Assembly (NCBI GenBank): GCA_016801845.1
Contig: CM028931.1
Coordinates: 6,345,563 to 6,409,562, forward strand
Direction: 5' to 3'
DNA: 64,000 bases
Source of the DNA: Polydactylus sextarius
Taxonomy: Eukaryota > Chordata > Actinopteri > Polynemidae
Shown here: one piece after another, positions 33,451 to 45,836 of the stretch
Layout: the number at the start of each line of letters is the position of its first letter
Numbering within the stretch: the stretch's first letter is position 1
Program-made: the position numbers and the translations under genes
Notes under the pieces: model-generated
Told to the model about the DNA's origin: nothing
Databases searched by the model: none
Seen by the model: the letters and a program-made list of their open reading frames with translations, nothing else

Positions 33451-33689
33451 GAAGACAACACCAACGTTGAACCAAACGGGCATTCAGTTTCCCTCCACCA
33501 AGGCCGAACAATTGTATAAACTCATTGATCTCATAATGTGCATGAGAGGGATAAAAAAAAAAAAAACTTCCCAGAGTCCCTTTAATTGCACCAATTTCAA
33601 AATGAAATGGGCTCTTGCTTGGTATATTAACCATCCCAAACTTCTTGCAAATTGGTTCAGTCCAAACATAACAACATCAGCCTACTGAC

Positions 33690-35669
33690 AACTCTAAACA
33701 GTAGCAATGAGGTACGGTAGTTAGCACTGTCACCTCTTTGGGTTTGAAGGCTTCATGGATTCTGTCCAGGCACAGGGATACTAGCAGCAGATTGGAGCAG
33801 CAGCACACACTTTAACCGGACAAAGTCAGCGACGGTGAGCACTGATTACATTACTCTGTGTCATGTCTCATTCATTATGCAAATGAGGTTTTGCTTCTTC
33901 GGCTCAGAACAGAACATGAAAGTGACTTGAGGCCCATTTCTATGATTTTAATTAGTGATCAAGTCAATATTGCATTAGTTCCAATAGGATTTCAGTTGAT
34001 TGATCTGCTGTTGGATCGATGCACATATTGCAGGGTGCTGTCCCAGGCTTGTAGAACAGACCTCACGTTGTGTGTCAGTTGTATATATATGTCACGCTAA
34101 TGTAGGCTGCTGCATCTCAGATGGTTTGAGTGGGTTGTCTTTAGACAAGATTCAAGACCACAAATTTCCTGTGCACAGAAGTGGGAGCGTGGCTTGTAGT
34201 GTAAAGGGCTTTGAGTTGAGCAATCTGTTTATAGAGAAAATCATGACACTACTGTAAGTCAGACTTGTAAGAACTGCATTTCAACTCAAACTAGTTGTAG
34301 TGCCAGTCTCAGTGTCTCCAACAAAACAAAAGTAGAGCTGTTGTCAAACTGGCAGCGACTGAACACTTTCGAAAAATGAAAAGTGACTTTAAATGTTTGG
34401 TGGGTTGGATTTGGTGGCATCACACACACACACACATTCTCCCAACCCTACACACTAAATTCAGACTTAAGTGGGAAATTAAACAAGCAATGAATTCCTC
34501 ATTCCCTGACATGTAAATACACACTTTATATAATTGCTGCCTTCTCGGCCAGCTGTGGTTTAGGCTCACGGAGAGCCACAGGTATGCATGATGCAGCTCT
34601 GGCACTGGTCATTGTTGTGATGTCAACCCTGTCCAATATGAAACTGATCCCCCACACACACCTCCGTTCCCTGCCTTGAAAAGCCTGCAGACGAAGGCGG
34701 AGCTGCGAGGCTGCGAAGCTGCTCTGGCAGTGAGCCTGGCTTTGGAATATCCACGAAGCAATTAACAGTTACTGTGGCTTGGCACAGGCCGCTTTAAAGG
34801 CTCAGCTTTAATGCTTTAAATATGTCACGACCAGAGGGCTGTTATGTAAAGTGTTATCTACGTATTATAAGGATGCTGAGTGAGTAAGCCTTAAACACAG
34901 ACTAGATTTCGAAGTCGAGACTTATTTGGAACAAAAGTGAGAGCGAGTCATCACCTTGACGTCGTCTCATGTGCATGACATGACTCCTGACTCCTTGTTT
35001 ACGAGGTGGCAGCATCTTTCACACAGATGCTCCCTATGCTGTGAGCTAACATCACATCTCCGTATGATGTTTTCAGAACTCCTCAGACTGAATCCGCATA
35101 TTGAGAGACGAAGCTCTGGAGGGGAAACATTTTGCTTAAGTGTGAAGTGAGTTTGTTTTACTGTGAAACATTCTTTATCAGCCGAAAGGACGTCAGCACA
35201 ACGAAGGCCGGCGGTGATACCCGCGGTTGATGCAATGTGTGTGTCAGACACGGGTTAAACTCACACCAGGTTGTGATAAGTGTCCTTCACCGCTGACAGA
35301 TGTGTTTCCTGCATGTTGCTTGTGTAACTTTCCAACTTTCAGTACGTGTGAAAACACATTGAGACCGAAGCGATGGAGAACTGACGCCACAACTGCCAGG
35401 AAAAGCTGAAACAACAGTGACAACTTGTATAGACAAGTCCGATGCTTTTGGCATTTATACTCAGCATTTATACTCTGCTGTGCCAGGTGGTGAAGGCAGG
35501 AGCAACCAAGGTTAAATTGGGTGGAGTTTTTCATATTTGCCTTCAACAGTCAATGGGAGTCAACTAACTTCCAGTAAGAGATCAAGATGTTCAGAACTTA
35601 CCCAGTACTTCAGTCCTTGTCGATTTCATAAAAGCCTTATTTATTTTTACGCGTTTTACTACGCGTACT
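33690..35669. other. intergenic, no gene recognised
   Basis: There are short open frames only. The part at 34670-34860 has balanced composition and few repeats, with a CAATTA and several TTTAA strings, and might be regulatory; this is a guess. An (AC)n run lies at 34421-34434. Confidence 0.4.
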
Positions 35670-36033
35670 ACTGGTTAGACTTCAAACAAAATAGTCGCAT
35701 AGGTGACGTAACATCACAATTTCTTTTCCCCCCTCTCTTCCCGGCTGAAGAGAGAACGAGGAGTAGGTGGATTAAACTTACCAGGTGAGATATTTTCCTA
35801 GGTTAGCTGTAGCTAGCTGTTAAGTTAACGTTAGCTGTCAGAGTTTGACAGTGACGTAAATTTAGCAAATTTAATTTAAAACAGTTCTTTCTCCATGTCA
35901 GAATCGATCTTTGAAATGTGCCATGGTTTTCAAATTTCAAATGGGACCAGAAGATCATTTTCATCTCTCCATTGACTCATTAATAATTTTTACAAGCATA
36001 TGGACTGGAAGTAGATGGACATGACTTAGGCTC
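35670..36033 (-). mobile_element. short inverted-repeat element, family 'M1', copy 3
   Basis: Read on the minus strand, it opens gcctaagtcatgtccatcta then cttccagtccat. It contains gctagctacagctaacctag and aaaatatctcacctggtaag, and ends near atgcgactattttgtttgaa. It matches copy 2 in the middle and left end, and the right end is missing. Confidence 0.65.
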
Positions 36034-36423
36034 TCTATAGAATGTGACATTCCTCCATCTATATCGACTCTTTAGTGTCTGTTGACTATTTAGTGTCTGG
36101 TGATTTCAGACACAGCCACATGTGGAAAAAGTTTGCGGAGCAGTGCCGCTGCTCTGTGCTGATCAGAGAGATGAAGGAGCAGTGCAGGATTCAAGCTCGC
36201 AGAGTGATCGACAGCTCAACGACAGGGCCGCACTGTAAAGCTTTTCTCTCCGACAGTGTTGGTGCTGAAGTGCAGTTATTGTTTTGTCTGGGACCAAACA
36301 AACAAAAGCAGCCTGAATAGTCAGGCTGACACCCCACCCACCTCCACCACAAGCTTTGATTGACAAAATCACTGCCAATTGTGTTTGCGTGTCAGTGTGT
36401 GCTTTCCACCAGCGTCATTGTTA

Positions 36424-36515
36424 TGGCGGCTGAGGCCACTGACGTGGGAAAAGCAAACTCTGACCTCTCCAGCGTTGTCACACCAGTTCTCCGACATCTG
36501 TGTCTCCATGAAAAG
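36424..36515 (+). other. isolated ATG-to-donor open segment, status unknown
   Basis: An ATG in a fair context (ttatggcgg) starts MAAEATDVGKANSDLSSVVT, which continues to HEK and a GTGAGG donor after 36515. No further exon in phase was recognised and the protein has no domain that I know. It may be chance, part of a repeat, or an orphan first exon. The open frame before it (36075-36320) is also without recognisable features. Confidence 0.15.
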
Positions 36516-38711
36516 GTGAGGGCAAATTTTATGTTGAGTATTTGCAGTAATTGGATACAGTCCTACTCCATTCTAATTTGTCAATTAGACAAAGCATTGA
36601 CAGTGACAGTATGGTGTCAGTTGAACTCAGGGTCTTTTTCACCGTGACAATGAGTCCAACATCCCCTCCAGCGCTAGATTACGTTGGTTGAAGGAATGTC
36701 GTAAGTTTGACCATCTTTTGTCTTCACAGCCAAATGGCTAACAATAAACGTGATTGGGGCAGCCAGACAAATGTATCTAAATCGCCATTTTTAACTACTA
36801 ATAACACTCAAAACAATGCTACACTTCGGTAGTAGCACGATTTGGGTCCCTACACATGTACTTAACTGATGAACTGATATTTGCTCAAACTGCTACAAAC
36901 AGTGAAGTATTCGTACATTTCTGGAACTAATCCTTCAATTTATGCTGCATTCAGTAATCTGAGCATGAAGACTGGAAGCAGAGGGAAACAACAGTCTAAG
37001 GTTTAACAGTAGGTGTAGGGTTTTGTTGCCAGTGTGAAGCTGGATGTGTAAAGTCAAAAGTATATGACTATGAGTGTTTATATAATGTTTTCCATAGTTT
37101 CCAGGCCCTTTGGGAAGCAAACAAGTTCTAAAGTCCTGCAAATTTCTGCAGTTTATCCTTTGCTGTGTGGACAAATACCTATTTCCCTTTAAGCTCATTT
37201 TGGAGAAGCATTTCATGGTTCTTTTCTACATTAGTGGCAGCCCCAGCCTGTTATTCAACATATTTTTTGAAATAAACAGAGTTGCTTTGTTGAAAGATGA
37301 AAGTTTTCTCTTATATTTTTAGTCGAAACATGTTCCATGATGCTGACTGATTGGCAGCTCAGTACAGAGATATTCCCATCCATTGTTTTTGAGCAAGTCT
37401 CACCCGTCTAACCAATCAGAGGAGGAGATGGAAATCTAACAGACATCAGTTGATATGTGAACTATGACTACTGCTTCAAGCTAGTACTGCTACGGCTGAC
37501 TCACAGTCCAGCAGCTCCCACTTCCTGCATTAGTGGAGGCGGCAAACATGACAAGAATGACAAGAAGCAAAGGGAGGGGTGTAACGTACCTCTGCTCGCT
37601 TCAGCTTCCTGCAGACATTACATCTCTGTGCATAACTATAAATTAGTTTAATGACTGTAAATGTGCATTAAAGCACTTTGCAAAAATGTATATCATATAG
37701 TATCACAACTGGATCCTGAGGAGGCCATAAAGAGACAAACATGGTCAGCAGTAATGCTCACATCAAAGTCATGATAAAATATCACCCACACCATTCTGGA
37801 CTGTTCGGATCCAAACCCTGACCCATCATCTACTGCCTCAGCAGAATCCAGATCCATCAGACCAGGTCTCGGCTGATTAGACAGGAACCTGCCATCATGT
37901 TAGCTCGTCTGTTGTTGAGGACAAACATCTCACTCGAACACTCTGGACAGTGTCTGTGTTGGGTGACCGCCTCTGTTTTTTCCACCGGTCCTGCCTCTTG
38001 TTTCCAGCATTACATTATTCGTCGTCTTTTGTTTCTCCCTTTAAAGTGGAGGCACTTTCTGTCGTGTGTGTAGCTCATGAGTGGGAGACTGAAATTAGAC
38101 CTTTTGTGAGCTTCTCTTTCATCCAGGGTCGCTCTAATACTGTTAAATGCATAAATTGCCCTTTTGGTTGTCACAGTCTTTTGTGCCGTTGTGCGATTGA
38201 GCTTTTCAATATTGTTGGGCTTATACTGTATATATGCTGCATATATAGTAGAATGTAGATATGAATACTTTTGTGCCTATAAATGTTTTGTGAAGATGAT
38301 GAGCTGCAGGAGCTTAAACCCAATGAAATAAAAGTCAATCACATTAATACATCATGTTCTGGGCCAGCTGTCACTTCATCACATTAAATCTGAAATAAAT
38401 CACACTCAGTGTTGCACCTCATTCTAATAGCAATGGATTAACACAGGTTGATGCAAACAGATGTGGAGATAGATCTGTGAGTTGGAAATATTTCAACTTC
38501 AATGAGCACTTTGTGGTGAAGGCCTATCAGAGTTGATCTTAGTAGGAGTAGGACTACCTAGTATTAGGACAACCAGTGCTGAACATACAGATCTCTTGAT
38601 TCCAGGGCCAATGTTTGCAGAAATATTCCCAAAAGAGGCCAGTGTTGTACTGAAGGTGCTATGAGGTTCATAGGTTCTTTTATAACTGTTTTTTGTGTGA
38701 ATACAGATATA
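36516..38711. other. intergenic or intronic stretch, nothing recognised
   Basis: Non-coding by appearance, with no clear repeat family. If the promoter-like block at 25375-25663 serves the kinase, this is part of its first intron. Confidence 0.4.
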
Positions 38712-39273
38712 CAGTGGTGCCTTGACTTATGGGTTTAATTCATTCCGTTGCAAAGTAATGCGTTACAGTGCCGTAACTACTCTTTCAATTCGGCCCAACA
38801 TTAGTTTACCCAGGGACAGATTTGAAAGCGACACTTCCTTCTCAGGTGTGCGCTTGCGGAATGTGAGCGATTCAAAACCGAGACCTGTGCGTGCGTGGGG
38901 TGGATGCTGTTTGTGTCCGTTTTCATTTAGAATGCATGTTAACCAATTACTAGTCCATTCACGGGCGCCCGCGTGCCCTGCGCGTATTCCACCTGGCTCG
39001 ACCTCGTAGACGCAAGCTATAGCACAACTTCTTTTTTGTACCGAGAGTGAATAAAGGCTAATATGACAACATTTACATGTTTTGGAACAATGTCAAATAA
39101 GAGAACAAAAGGAATACCTGTCATGCCCTCCATTGTAAAACTTTTAAGAAGTAACAAGTAATGAGCAAACGCTACTTTTTAAAAGTAACTTCCCAAACTC
39201 AGCTGCAAAAAAGCAAAAAATTGCCTGAGAGACAACTCGTTATTTTGGACACTTGTAAGTCAAGGTACCACTG
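38712..39273 (+). mobile_element. TA-flanked inverted-repeat element, family 'M3'
   Basis: The left end cagtggtgccttgacttatg is mirrored by the right end, which reversed reads cagtggtaccttgacttaca: about 20 bases with few mismatches. TA lies immediately outside both ends, as expected for a TA target duplication (Tc1/mariner-like superfamily). The 562-base body carries no transposase. It lies just upstream of the kinase's first coding exon. Confidence 0.8.
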
Positions 39274-39389
39274 TAATCACTGTTGTTGTAAAGGGTCTAT
39301 ATTCCCCTATTGTTTTAGTTATTTGATATCACAGTTACTGCAGGATAACGACTTGTTTGTGTCCTACTTTCCCAGTGGACATCTCCAGA

Positions 39390-42300
39390 ATGTGTGATGT
39401 GGACATGTCCTCAGAGCCCACCAGTCCCACCCTGTACGGCGAGTCTTCAGACCAGTACTACCATGTGGACCGCTGGCAAAAGCTCCGCACGGCTGTCCGC
39501 AAGCTGGAGTTCTGGGAAAACTTCACTGCAGAGCTAATCGGAAGTGGATTTTTCTCCAAAGTCTATAAGGTATTCTTTTTGCCCCACCCCCTCCCATTTT
39601 GCCTGGTTGCCTACGTGTGAGCTGCCATCAAAACAAGCATTGTTCCAGCCAGTAATTGGGACATTCTTGTCATTCCGTGATTGGGCCCACCAGCTTTGGA
39701 AACCGTGGGGGCGCGATGCTCATCCCCAGCTGAGATCTTACATAACTCCTAATGGAAAAAAAAAAACAGCCATGAAAACAGCTGATTGTCATACATTTAG
39801 GCTTTGTCCATGATGAAATGAGCTAGAAAGAGGCCACAGCATGGATGACTAATCGGTGAAGTCTGAGCTTTTGATGCGTCTTCTTAAAATTGAAAATGCA
39901 AAGCAGTTTCCAGTTTATGCTACTGTCACGCTGTCTTCACTGTCACTGTCACCTCTGCTCATTACTAATAGACGCCAATGTCCTTTAGGTGGTGCACAAC
40001 ACCAGTCGGAAGGTGATGGTAGTGAAGATCTACAAAAATGACGTAGATCAGGACAGCATTGTCCGAGAGATCAGCCTCCTACAGAAACTCTCTCATCCCA
40101 ACATCGTCAGGTAAACCTTCCACTCCAACGCTCCTTTCCTTCTTCGTCAGTGGATCCATTTTTCTGCACTGCTGTTGGCTGGACTGATGAGAATTGACCC
40201 CAGCTGATTGTGGGAGGCCAGATCATTAGTCAATCACAGTCCTGACGAAGGGTGCACAGATTACAATTTTCTGGCCAATCGCCGATTTTTAAAAAGCCTG
40301 ACCTGCTGATTTCAATTTTGGCCGATACCAATTTAAATCTTTAAAATCTTTAAAAAGCAATACCCGTGAATACAGCAATATTTTTCCTTTTTACAAATAA
40401 AGGAAGCAAGTTTTGAGGTAGTAAATGAAACATGAAACTTTAAGTAAATTGCAACAATTACGGGACAAACTAACTACCAATAAAGTGTCCTCAGTTTTTG
40501 GTGTCCTTGTAGTGCAAAAAGAAAAAAAAAAAGCCCAAATGTAGCAGCTTTATGGCTATTTAAATTTTAAAGTGTTAATCGAAAATCGAAAAACAGCTTA
40601 AAGGACAAAAGCTCCTAAAAGTAAAACATTCTATAAAAAATAAACTGCGGCATGTGTAATTTTCAAAAGTCAACGGGTAATAACAAGAATTAACATGGCA
40701 CGGGTAGCTTTAGCCTTAGCTTTATTGCTAGCTTCAAATGCTGCACACTCAGTGGAGGGGAGTTTCTTAAACGGCGAATGAGGTTTGTTGTACTGAACGA
40801 ATTGATTGTGGTCCCTCCACGACTTATTTCAGCCTTACACGAATTACAAATTGAAATCCTTTGCTCTCCTTCTCTAACGGTGCAGTAATTCCACACTGAC
40901 GTCACATTTGCTTGGTTTGTTGTCGTGGCGACGTACACCTAGAGGGACGGTGACTGACTTTCAGACCTTTGCGGTGGTAGATGAGATCGGTAGATAAGAT
41001 CTGTTCCACATAAAAGAATCGACCAATGGCCGATCCTGCAAATTTAAGGATGCACCCGTAGGTCTGACAAAACAAGGGGTGGCCCCAACAAACAAAGTCC
41101 CAGCTCGGGTTCAAACTCAGAACCCTCCTTCTTGCACTGCACCGATATGCTCGAGAATTTCCTCTTGCAACATATTCAGCCTCTCCTCTCTGTCTCTTCA
41201 ACCTCCCACACTTCACATCCTCGCTGTCACTCAGCGGTGTGTGGCAGTATTTATGGCTACCACAGATACAGAGTAATATAGCATAAAAGTTAGTGAAAAA
41301 AGTTGCTATACAGGAGTCAGCCATTGTACAAATATAGACTTTTGTCCGTGTCATTAAAACTTGATATAAAAAAATAAGTTAAACAGCTTTAAAATTCAGG
41401 AAAGGTTGCAGAATCTGGTATGAACAACACAAATGGAATTATTACTTCAACACAGACCATATCATACAGCAGTCACATAAGGTGTTACCAGGCAGATATA
41501 ATGTTTGCCTTAGTAATCTTATTTCAGTCATGTAGCAACAAGGTCGTGGTTTTAAATTTATCAGACCTTTTGTACGTGCTGAGGTCAAACTGTTAGTTAG
41601 TATCTGGTACACACCAAACCACGAACAAATCACACACTGTGCAAATGGTGTTGTTTTCTGGATGCTAAGCTTTAAGAAAAACTTTTATTTTCTACCATTT
41701 GGTCAAAAAAGCCATAGGCACAGATAGGGTAGGAGAGTAATTCGAGACACATAAACAGTGTTGGCTAAAAACCATAAACTACTTCAACCACTTTTTTATT
41801 GAGAAACTCTACTTTAATAACAAAGCAAATATATATCCTCTTGTATTCCAGATATCTGGGAATCTGCGTCAAAGAAGACAAACTCTACCCAATCTTAGAG
41901 GTGAGTTTTGCTGTTTTTTCCCCCACTTACTTAGTGTGAGTCATTGCCTTTGTTCTTTGCGTGTGGGAAAATACAACACATTACACTTGTGTGAGCTGAT
42001 AGTGAGAATGAAATGAGTGAGTTGAGTCAGGTGTTGTGTAACAGCAGTCCTGGTAAATACTGGTAGATCTTATCGTGAAGGTTGGACATCACAACAGAGT
42101 AATAAGACTATATGATCATATCATCCATCCTGCATCAGCTTCATATTAAAGGGTCCTGGAAGACCTTTTTTCAACTATTACAAACTTTCTTTGAGTCACT
42201 ATATAGCATATGTAATTTTTGGGGAGCTCAGAATGATCCTGGAGCATTGCTAGAAGGCCCCATGATAAGGCTCTAGAATAAAACGAGTAGTTTTCCTCCT

Positions 42301-45300
42301 CCTTTCTGCAAGCTCATTAATAATAAAATGAGCTGCGTGTTGATTGGTTGGTTTACATCAAAGCTAGAAACCTTGTGTACCGTAGCCAGAAAACAATGTA
42401 GTTCAGACAGCCAGTTTGCCAGTGACTGGAAATGAATGTTTCGCTGGAACCCTAACCCAAGTTTTGTCATGTAGACATTTTGTCAAGTATCTATGTATAA
42501 TGTTAGCTGTAATAATGCTAGTTTTACAACTATTCTGCACCCTATCTAGATGCTAGCATACCATTTCTATATTCCTTGCATCGCAAGAGCATTTTAATAT
42601 CTTCTTGAGCCCCAACGCCCCCGTTACTGGTGGCAAAGTGGGTCACATCCAATTTCAAGGTGTGTAACGCCAGCTATATAACCATCATTATATGCATTAT
42701 ATCCTCAGAAACGTCAGAATCTCAGCTAAAAGCGGATACAACCCATTTCTACAACAGCCAAACACAGCTAAAACAAAAAAACAAGTAAAGAGAAAGTAAA
42801 CAAGCGAAGTCTCCGCTGAGAGCAGAGATCTCACGGATTCAAAAACTACAAATTTCATCAAGATCTGTCAAAAACAGACTGAACCAGCAGGGATAGAATG
42901 TTAAATAATGTTCAAACGTTCCATAAATACGATCATGAATCCCGTGTTACCTTTGTTGTCTTGTGTACAAGACGTAAATCCACCGCAATAACGCCACTTT
43001 TCCTAAACATAGGTGTTTGGTGTTGTCCTTTAGACACACCAAGCTGTCTACATTCAACAATAACAAGGTATATGTGGTTTTGAATTCTATGACCCCTTTA
43101 AGACATAAAACCTCAGTGTTTGACACTGTGTGTTCCTCAGTATGTGAACGGAGGCTGTCTGGAGGAACTCCTGGCCAGGAAAGATATTCCCCTGTGCTGG
43201 AGGGAGAAGGTGGATCTGGCCTGTGACATAAGCAGAGGGATGATCTACCTGCACTACAAAAACATTTACCACAGAGACCTCAACTCAAAGGTAAGAGCCT
43301 CTGCCTCTGTTAGTCCATTCCCCCACAGGGCTCATTAAAGTTTCATGTCATCCCTCATCATCTGCCATGAAAAGACCTCTCAGGGAACATACTGAAGCTG
43401 ATACTGGTCCACTACAGCTCAGCATCTAACACAGAAGACCACTGGGACACACTGAGAACCTGAAAACATTTCTGTACTGTATAGAGCCCGAAGACATGAA
43501 ACCTTTGCTGATGCGTAACCTGAAACACCCAATGCTGTGAACTTTTGAAGACTGAACATGCAGAGGCCAGGCTGGTTGTTTGGCCGTTCAGCCTTTTAAA
43601 GGTGAAACCCGTCACGTTTGAATCTATATTCTACTGTTAGAGTCTTTGAGTTAATGTCAGTTGACAAAAAATGAAACAAATGGTTGCTATGTTAGCAGAG
43701 ATGTGGTGGTAGCAGCTAATAAGCTAAGTGAATGGGGCAGATTTCTAACGTCAAAGTAAACAGTGTTGCTGTGTCACAAAAGATGCTGAACATCTCTTTC
43801 TAAGCCCCAAACACAGCCAGGAGCCTTACCAACATGACACTATATTTGTTTAACTCAATAGTGGTAAAGAAATGCTAGAAAACAAGTGTTTAGGTTCAAA
43901 TGTGACGGATTTCTTCTTTAACTACAAATTTGTTTTTGGCCTGACCCACAGAAAAATCAAGAGTGTTAAAATAAAGAGTAAAATAAGGAAAAAGCAAATG
44001 TGTTAAAATCCATTCATATACCTCATGTCACCACAGGAACACATCTGAAACAGTTTGTACTGTGTAGGTGGTAAGAAGAGCAAGTCCACCCATCTGTTAT
44101 CTATAGCACCTATCTAGTAGAGGGTCATGGGGTGCTGGAGCTGATCCCACTCCCGCTCTGACTGTGGGCGAGGAAAGTTTCAGTCTATCACATGGCTCAC
44201 ACACATAGAGACTTAAAACTTTAAAACTACTAGTAAATACTTTGTAGCTTACGCCTCTTCATTGATCCCGAAAGCAGGATTAAAAAACCTAAAAACTAAA
44301 GTTCACTGTGCTAAAGTTGTCACTTGTTTCAGGACATTCAGAGTGGCAGAACAGCCTCAGTTACTTTGGAAATTAGAGGCCTCTTTTAAACTACTTCTTT
44401 TTCTTTTCTTTCTATCTTCAAGACCTTCCATTTTAGTTGCCAAACTGTTGCTTTCTTGGCACAGACTGAGGGGCCCAGGCTAAATTTAGAGCTGAAGTCA
44501 GGGACCAAATAAAGGTTTTTATTCCCAGGAGAGGCTCATAATGACAGACTACTGTATGGAAAAGGCTTCTGGGGCACACACACACACACACTTCTCCACT
44601 CTCAGCCTGTGAAACTCCCTTAAACCATGATTTGACTTTTTCTACAGAAATGACCAGAATAAAGTTTCATTTATAGAACCTCTCAGCTTGTTCATAATCA
44701 GAACTATTTTTAAATGGAAAAAAAAAAAAAATAATAGTGGACAAATGGATACTTTACACTGCCACCTGCTGGCAAAATACTTCACTGCAACTGCATTTAT
44801 TTTTCATTTGCTCTTTCTTATGTTTGTGATTGGGTAGAACTGTCTGATCAGGGTGACGTCTAGAGGACGGGAGGCCCTGGTGACGGACTTCGGTCTGGCC
44901 AGAGAGGTGGTGGAGCTCCCTGTCAAAGATCCTGGCAGGAAGTTGTCACTGGTCGGCTCAGCATTTTGGATGGCACCAGAGATGCTGCGAGGGGAGCCGT
45001 ATGACCGCAAGGTAATCTATCTATCTATCTATCTGTCCATCCATCCATCCATCCATCACTATCTATATCTTCCTTTTTCCAGGTGGATGTTTTCTCCTTC
45101 GGCATCGTACTGTGTGAAATCCTGGCCCGGATCCCTGCTGACCCTGAGATATTACCAAGAACACAGGTAGAACTCAGTCAGCAACAATCCTTATGATGAT
45201 CACTTATTGATAAACTATGGATATCGGTTCCGCAAAATTGTATGGGTCTCAAAATTGTTGGAAAATTATACGGACAAATAAAAGTGGTATTTGTGGTATT

Positions 45301-45836
45301 TAAGACAAGAAATTGATCAAACAGGGATGAGATGAGACGAAAAGTACCACCAAAGACAATATCAGTGACAGAGGAAGGACATCTGATTAAAGATGAATGC
45401 AACTAATGAAGGCTCAGAACGAACTGGCAGCAAACATGTAATGTGGGTTGTTGTTGTGTTTCAGGACTACGGGCTGGATGTGAAGACGTTTAGGGAGCTG
45501 GTGACCGACTGTCCTCAGCGTCTCCTGGAGTTAGCAGCCAGTTGCTGTATGGTAGGTTCATCAGTGCTCAATTATAATAATAATATTGTAAAGTTTCTTT
45601 TTATGTTATTTGCCGTTATAAAAATGAAATGGAATTCGATAAGAGTGAAAGATGATGATGCCGTTGCTATTTTAAAATCAGGATATATCCTTAACTCTAC
45701 TGGAAACAGAAATATGTTTGTTTTATTCAAGCTGGAGTCGTTCAGACGACCAGCGTTCACAGAGCTGCTGGACGACCTGGGAGAGGTCGCCGAAACCTTG
45801 GAGCCTCCGCCAAAATCTGATCTGACTACAACTTGA
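39390..45836 (+). CDS. LIMK/TESK-group protein kinase, compact form
   Basis: Exons: 39376-39569 (ATG at 39390), 39989-40110, 41852-41900, 43141-43290, 44838-45011, 45083-45166, 45465-45551, 45732-45836. All have GT-AG ends and consistent phases, giving 316 residues ending PPPKSDLTTT. The kinase motifs are the glycine loop IGSGFFSKV at 50-58, ATP lysine K73 (VVKIY), helix-C glutamate E87 (VREISLLQKL), catalytic loop HRDLNSKN at 161-168 (D163), DFG 184-186, APE 213-215 and the late block DVFSFGIVLCEILARIPADP. HRDLNSKN and VDVFSFGIVLCEI are hallmarks of the LIMK/TESK group, whose members phosphorylate cofilin and act on actin turnover (family knowledge). There are no LIM or PDZ domains and almost no C-terminal tail, whereas TESK1 and TESK2 are about 570-630 residues. 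The exact orthologue is uncertain. It is probably a cytoplasmic, active enzyme. Confidence 0.93.
40250..41057 (+). mobile_element. inverted-repeat element in kinase intron 2, family 'M4'
   Basis: The left end gggtgcacagattacaattt then ctggccaatcgccga is mirrored by the right end, which reversed reads gggtgcatccttaaatttgc then aggatcggccattgg. The roughly 800-base body has no transposase frame. Termini of gggtgca type are frequent on hAT-like non-autonomous elements in fish. A clean 8-base target duplication is not visible, so the class stays open. Confidence 0.6.
41901..43140. other. kinase intron 3, nothing recognised
   Basis: A 1.24 kb intron with AT-rich sequence and no repeat or coding frame recognised. 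The previous intron from 41058 to 41851 is likewise without a recognisable feature. Confidence 0.4.
44085..44215 (+). repeat. dispersed repeat R2 fragment in kinase intron 4
   Basis: It reads ccacccatctgttatctata, agagggtcatggggtgctgg, agctgatcccactcccgctc and tttcagtctatcacatggct. It matches the layout of the R2 copy at 62345-62500 (agctgatcccaggagacac). The rest of this 1.55 kb intron (43291-44837) has no recognised feature apart from an (AC)n run at 44575-44591. Confidence 0.5.
45013..45058. repeat. (ATCT)n / (CATC)n microsatellite in a 71-base kinase intron
   Basis: The intron 45012-45082 is almost filled by ATCT and CATC units directly after the donor gtaatc. Expansion here would lengthen an otherwise minimal intron. 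Confidence 0.85.

Noticed and set aside
36075..36320. An 81-residue open frame (SVDYLVSGDFRHSHMWKKFA...)
   Set aside because: There are no splice sites, domain or family resemblance. It is probably chance in an intergenic stretch.
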